Source: JBFKUL01 sp041635755 (GTDB lineage Bacteria > Pseudomonadota > Gammaproteobacteria > Burkholderiales > SG8-39). Taken from it: a stretch of 6,942 bases of DNA. The stretch covers positions 1-6,942 of the forward strand of contig JBFKUL010000158.1 of assembly GCA_041635755.1 (NCBI GenBank). The letters are read 5' to 3'. Position numbers and translations under genes: made by a program. The notes beneath the pieces are model-generated. The model saw only the letters and a program-made list of their open reading frames with translations. It had not been told where the DNA came from and did not search any database. Each line of letters opens with the position of its first letter. Position 1 is the stretch's first letter. Positions 6,055 to 6,942 of the stretch are shown one piece after another.

Positions 6055-6942
6055 TCAGCTCTTGTATGGCCCGGTTGCCGGCTGCGCCCCGGCCGCCACC
6101 CGCGCTTTGCCGCTCGGCTGCGTCGGGACGTAGTGCATCGGGACCGGCTCGCCCGCCGCCTTGCGCTGGCGCGCCTGCTCGGGCGTCTCCAGCATCGCCG
6201 CGGCCGCCATCGCCGCCTTGCGGTCCACCACCACGGGGCCCTGCTCGTCCGGCGGCGGCATCATGCTGGCGTGGTAGTAGGCCATCTTCTGCGTCGCCGC
6301 ATCGACCTTTCGATCGACGTCGAGGTCGCGCTGGTTGGTGCCCTTCGGCTCGACCGCCACGCCGTCGACCAGCTCGTGGTCGAACCACCACTTCTTCGCC
6401 GGGTTGCGCCGGCCGTTGCCGATCCAGTCGTCGAACCAAGCCGCGAACGGCACGGTAAAGGGTTTCGCCCAGAGCCAGTTGACGCCGACCCAGCTCGCGG
6501 CACGCGTGAGCCAGGCGCCGTCGGCGTCGACCACCTTGTTGATCGGGCAGGTCTTCATGCAGCGCCCGCAGGCCGAGCCCTTCGGGTTGGTGACGCGGTA
6601 GCGCGTGCAGCGCTCGACGTCCGGCTTCCACATTTCATAACCGTTGAACATCACCTTGTCGCCGAAGGGAATCGCGTCGCACGGGCACTCGCGCGCGCAC
6701 TTCAGGCAGTTGCCGCAGAAGGCCTGCAGGCCGAAGTCGATCGGCTGGTCGACCTCGAGCGGCATGTCGGTGGTGAACACGACCGACTTGAAGCGCGGCC
6801 CGACGAAGGGATTGAGCACCAGCTCGCCGATGCGTGACAGCTCCCCCAGCCCCGCCCACAGGATGAGGGGGATCTGCAGCACGTCGCTGTCGGCGTTGGT
6901 CTGCGAGCGCGCCGGAAAGCCTTGCGCGCGCACGAACTCGGC
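6055..6942 (-). CDS. Reductive dehalogenase-like iron-sulfur protein, C-terminal part (5' end outside window)
   Basis: The minus-strand frame is open to the window edge; 295 residues are visible and the start lies beyond it. Order: GLGELSRIGELVLNPFVGPR (visible residues 31-50), a block typical of reductive dehalogenases (RdhA); a first 4Fe-4S motif C76-x2-C79-x2-C82-x3-C86-P; a second iron-sulfur motif Cys112...C125-x2-C128-x3-C132-P followed by INK. Family knowledge: RdhA enzymes use cobalamin and two iron-sulfur clusters to remove halogens from organic molecules; the cobalamin domain and its catalytic residues would be upstream, out of sight. After the clusters comes a segment rich in Trp and Phe (about 146-184, with hydrophobic stretches), then an Ala/Pro/Lys-rich tail of about 110 residues ending in GPYKS. 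No ferredoxin or flavin reductase domain follows, unlike the self-sufficient BhbA type. Queuosine reductase (QueG) shares the paired iron-sulfur layout, but the GLGELxRxG and GPR block favours RdhA. Substrate unknown. Confidence 0.8.
   Translation of the reverse strand, partial: AEFVRAQGFPARSQTNADSDVLQIPLILWAGLGELSRIGELVLNPFVGPRFKSVVFTTDMPLEVDQPIDFGLQAFCGNCLKCARECPCDAIPFGDKVMFNGYEMWKPDVERCTRYRVTNPKGSACGRCMKTCPINKVVDADGAWLTRAASWVGVNWLWAKPFTVPFAAWFDDWIGNGRRNPAKKWWFDHELVDGVAVEPKGTNQRDLDVDRKVDAATQKMAYYHASMMPPPDEQGPVVVDRKAAMAAAAMLETPEQARQRKAAGEPVPMHYVPTQPSGKARVAAGAQPATGPYKS

Noticed and set aside
6002..6631. In-frame upstream extension of the SDR giving a 444-residue protein
   Set aside because: The extension is an out-of-frame translation of the rdhA-like gene; the strong ribosome binding site before the TTG at 6001 and the normal 234-residue length support the shorter protein.
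5700..6837. Plus-strand frames of 252 and 234 codons across the SDR and rdhA-like genes
   Set aside because: Their translations are Arg/Pro/Ala-rich or otherwise featureless, and they oppose genes with clear family motifs.

Overview
The window is GC-rich DNA with strongly G/C-ending codons, tight gene spacing and AGGAG-type ribosome binding sites. This fits a proteobacterium, perhaps a beta- or gammaproteobacterium, but the sequence alone does not fix the taxon. There are no tRNAs, rRNAs, CRISPR arrays or insertion sequences.

Plus strand, 1-5160: four co-directional genes with gaps of 11-20 bases, evidently one operon that starts before the window. They are (i) the C-terminal part of a di-heme cytochrome c peroxidase, (ii) a complete paralogous di-heme cytochrome c peroxidase with a signal peptide, (iii) a Tat-exported Rieske [2Fe-2S] subunit and (iv) an 898-residue molybdopterin oxidoreductase of the arsenite-oxidase (AioA) branch of the DMSO reductase family. 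By homology alone (iii) and (iv) would be named arsenite oxidase AioB and AioA. Two adjacent di-heme peroxidases are instead the hallmark of the dissimilatory iodate reductase set (IdrA, IdrB, IdrP1, IdrP2). Substitutions at the presumed arsenite pocket also favour iodate reductase. My reading is a periplasmic iodate-reduction operon. In the model published for such systems, IdrAB reduces iodate using electrons from the c-type cytochrome pool and the peroxidases remove peroxide formed on the way.

5173-5212: a strong inverted repeat with an A-run before it and a T-run after it. It can act as a terminator for both converging transcription units.

Minus strand, 6942-5297: the C-terminal part of a reductive-dehalogenase-like protein with two iron-sulfur motifs, followed 53 bases downstream by a short-chain dehydrogenase/reductase (SDR). 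The SDR starts at TTG, lacks the usual Tyr-x3-Lys catalytic pair, and uses clearly more A/T-ending codons than its neighbours.

The window thus puts a probable iodate respiration operon beside a gene of the family that removes halogens from organic molecules. This is a possible halogen-metabolism island. The functional link between the two halves is inference.
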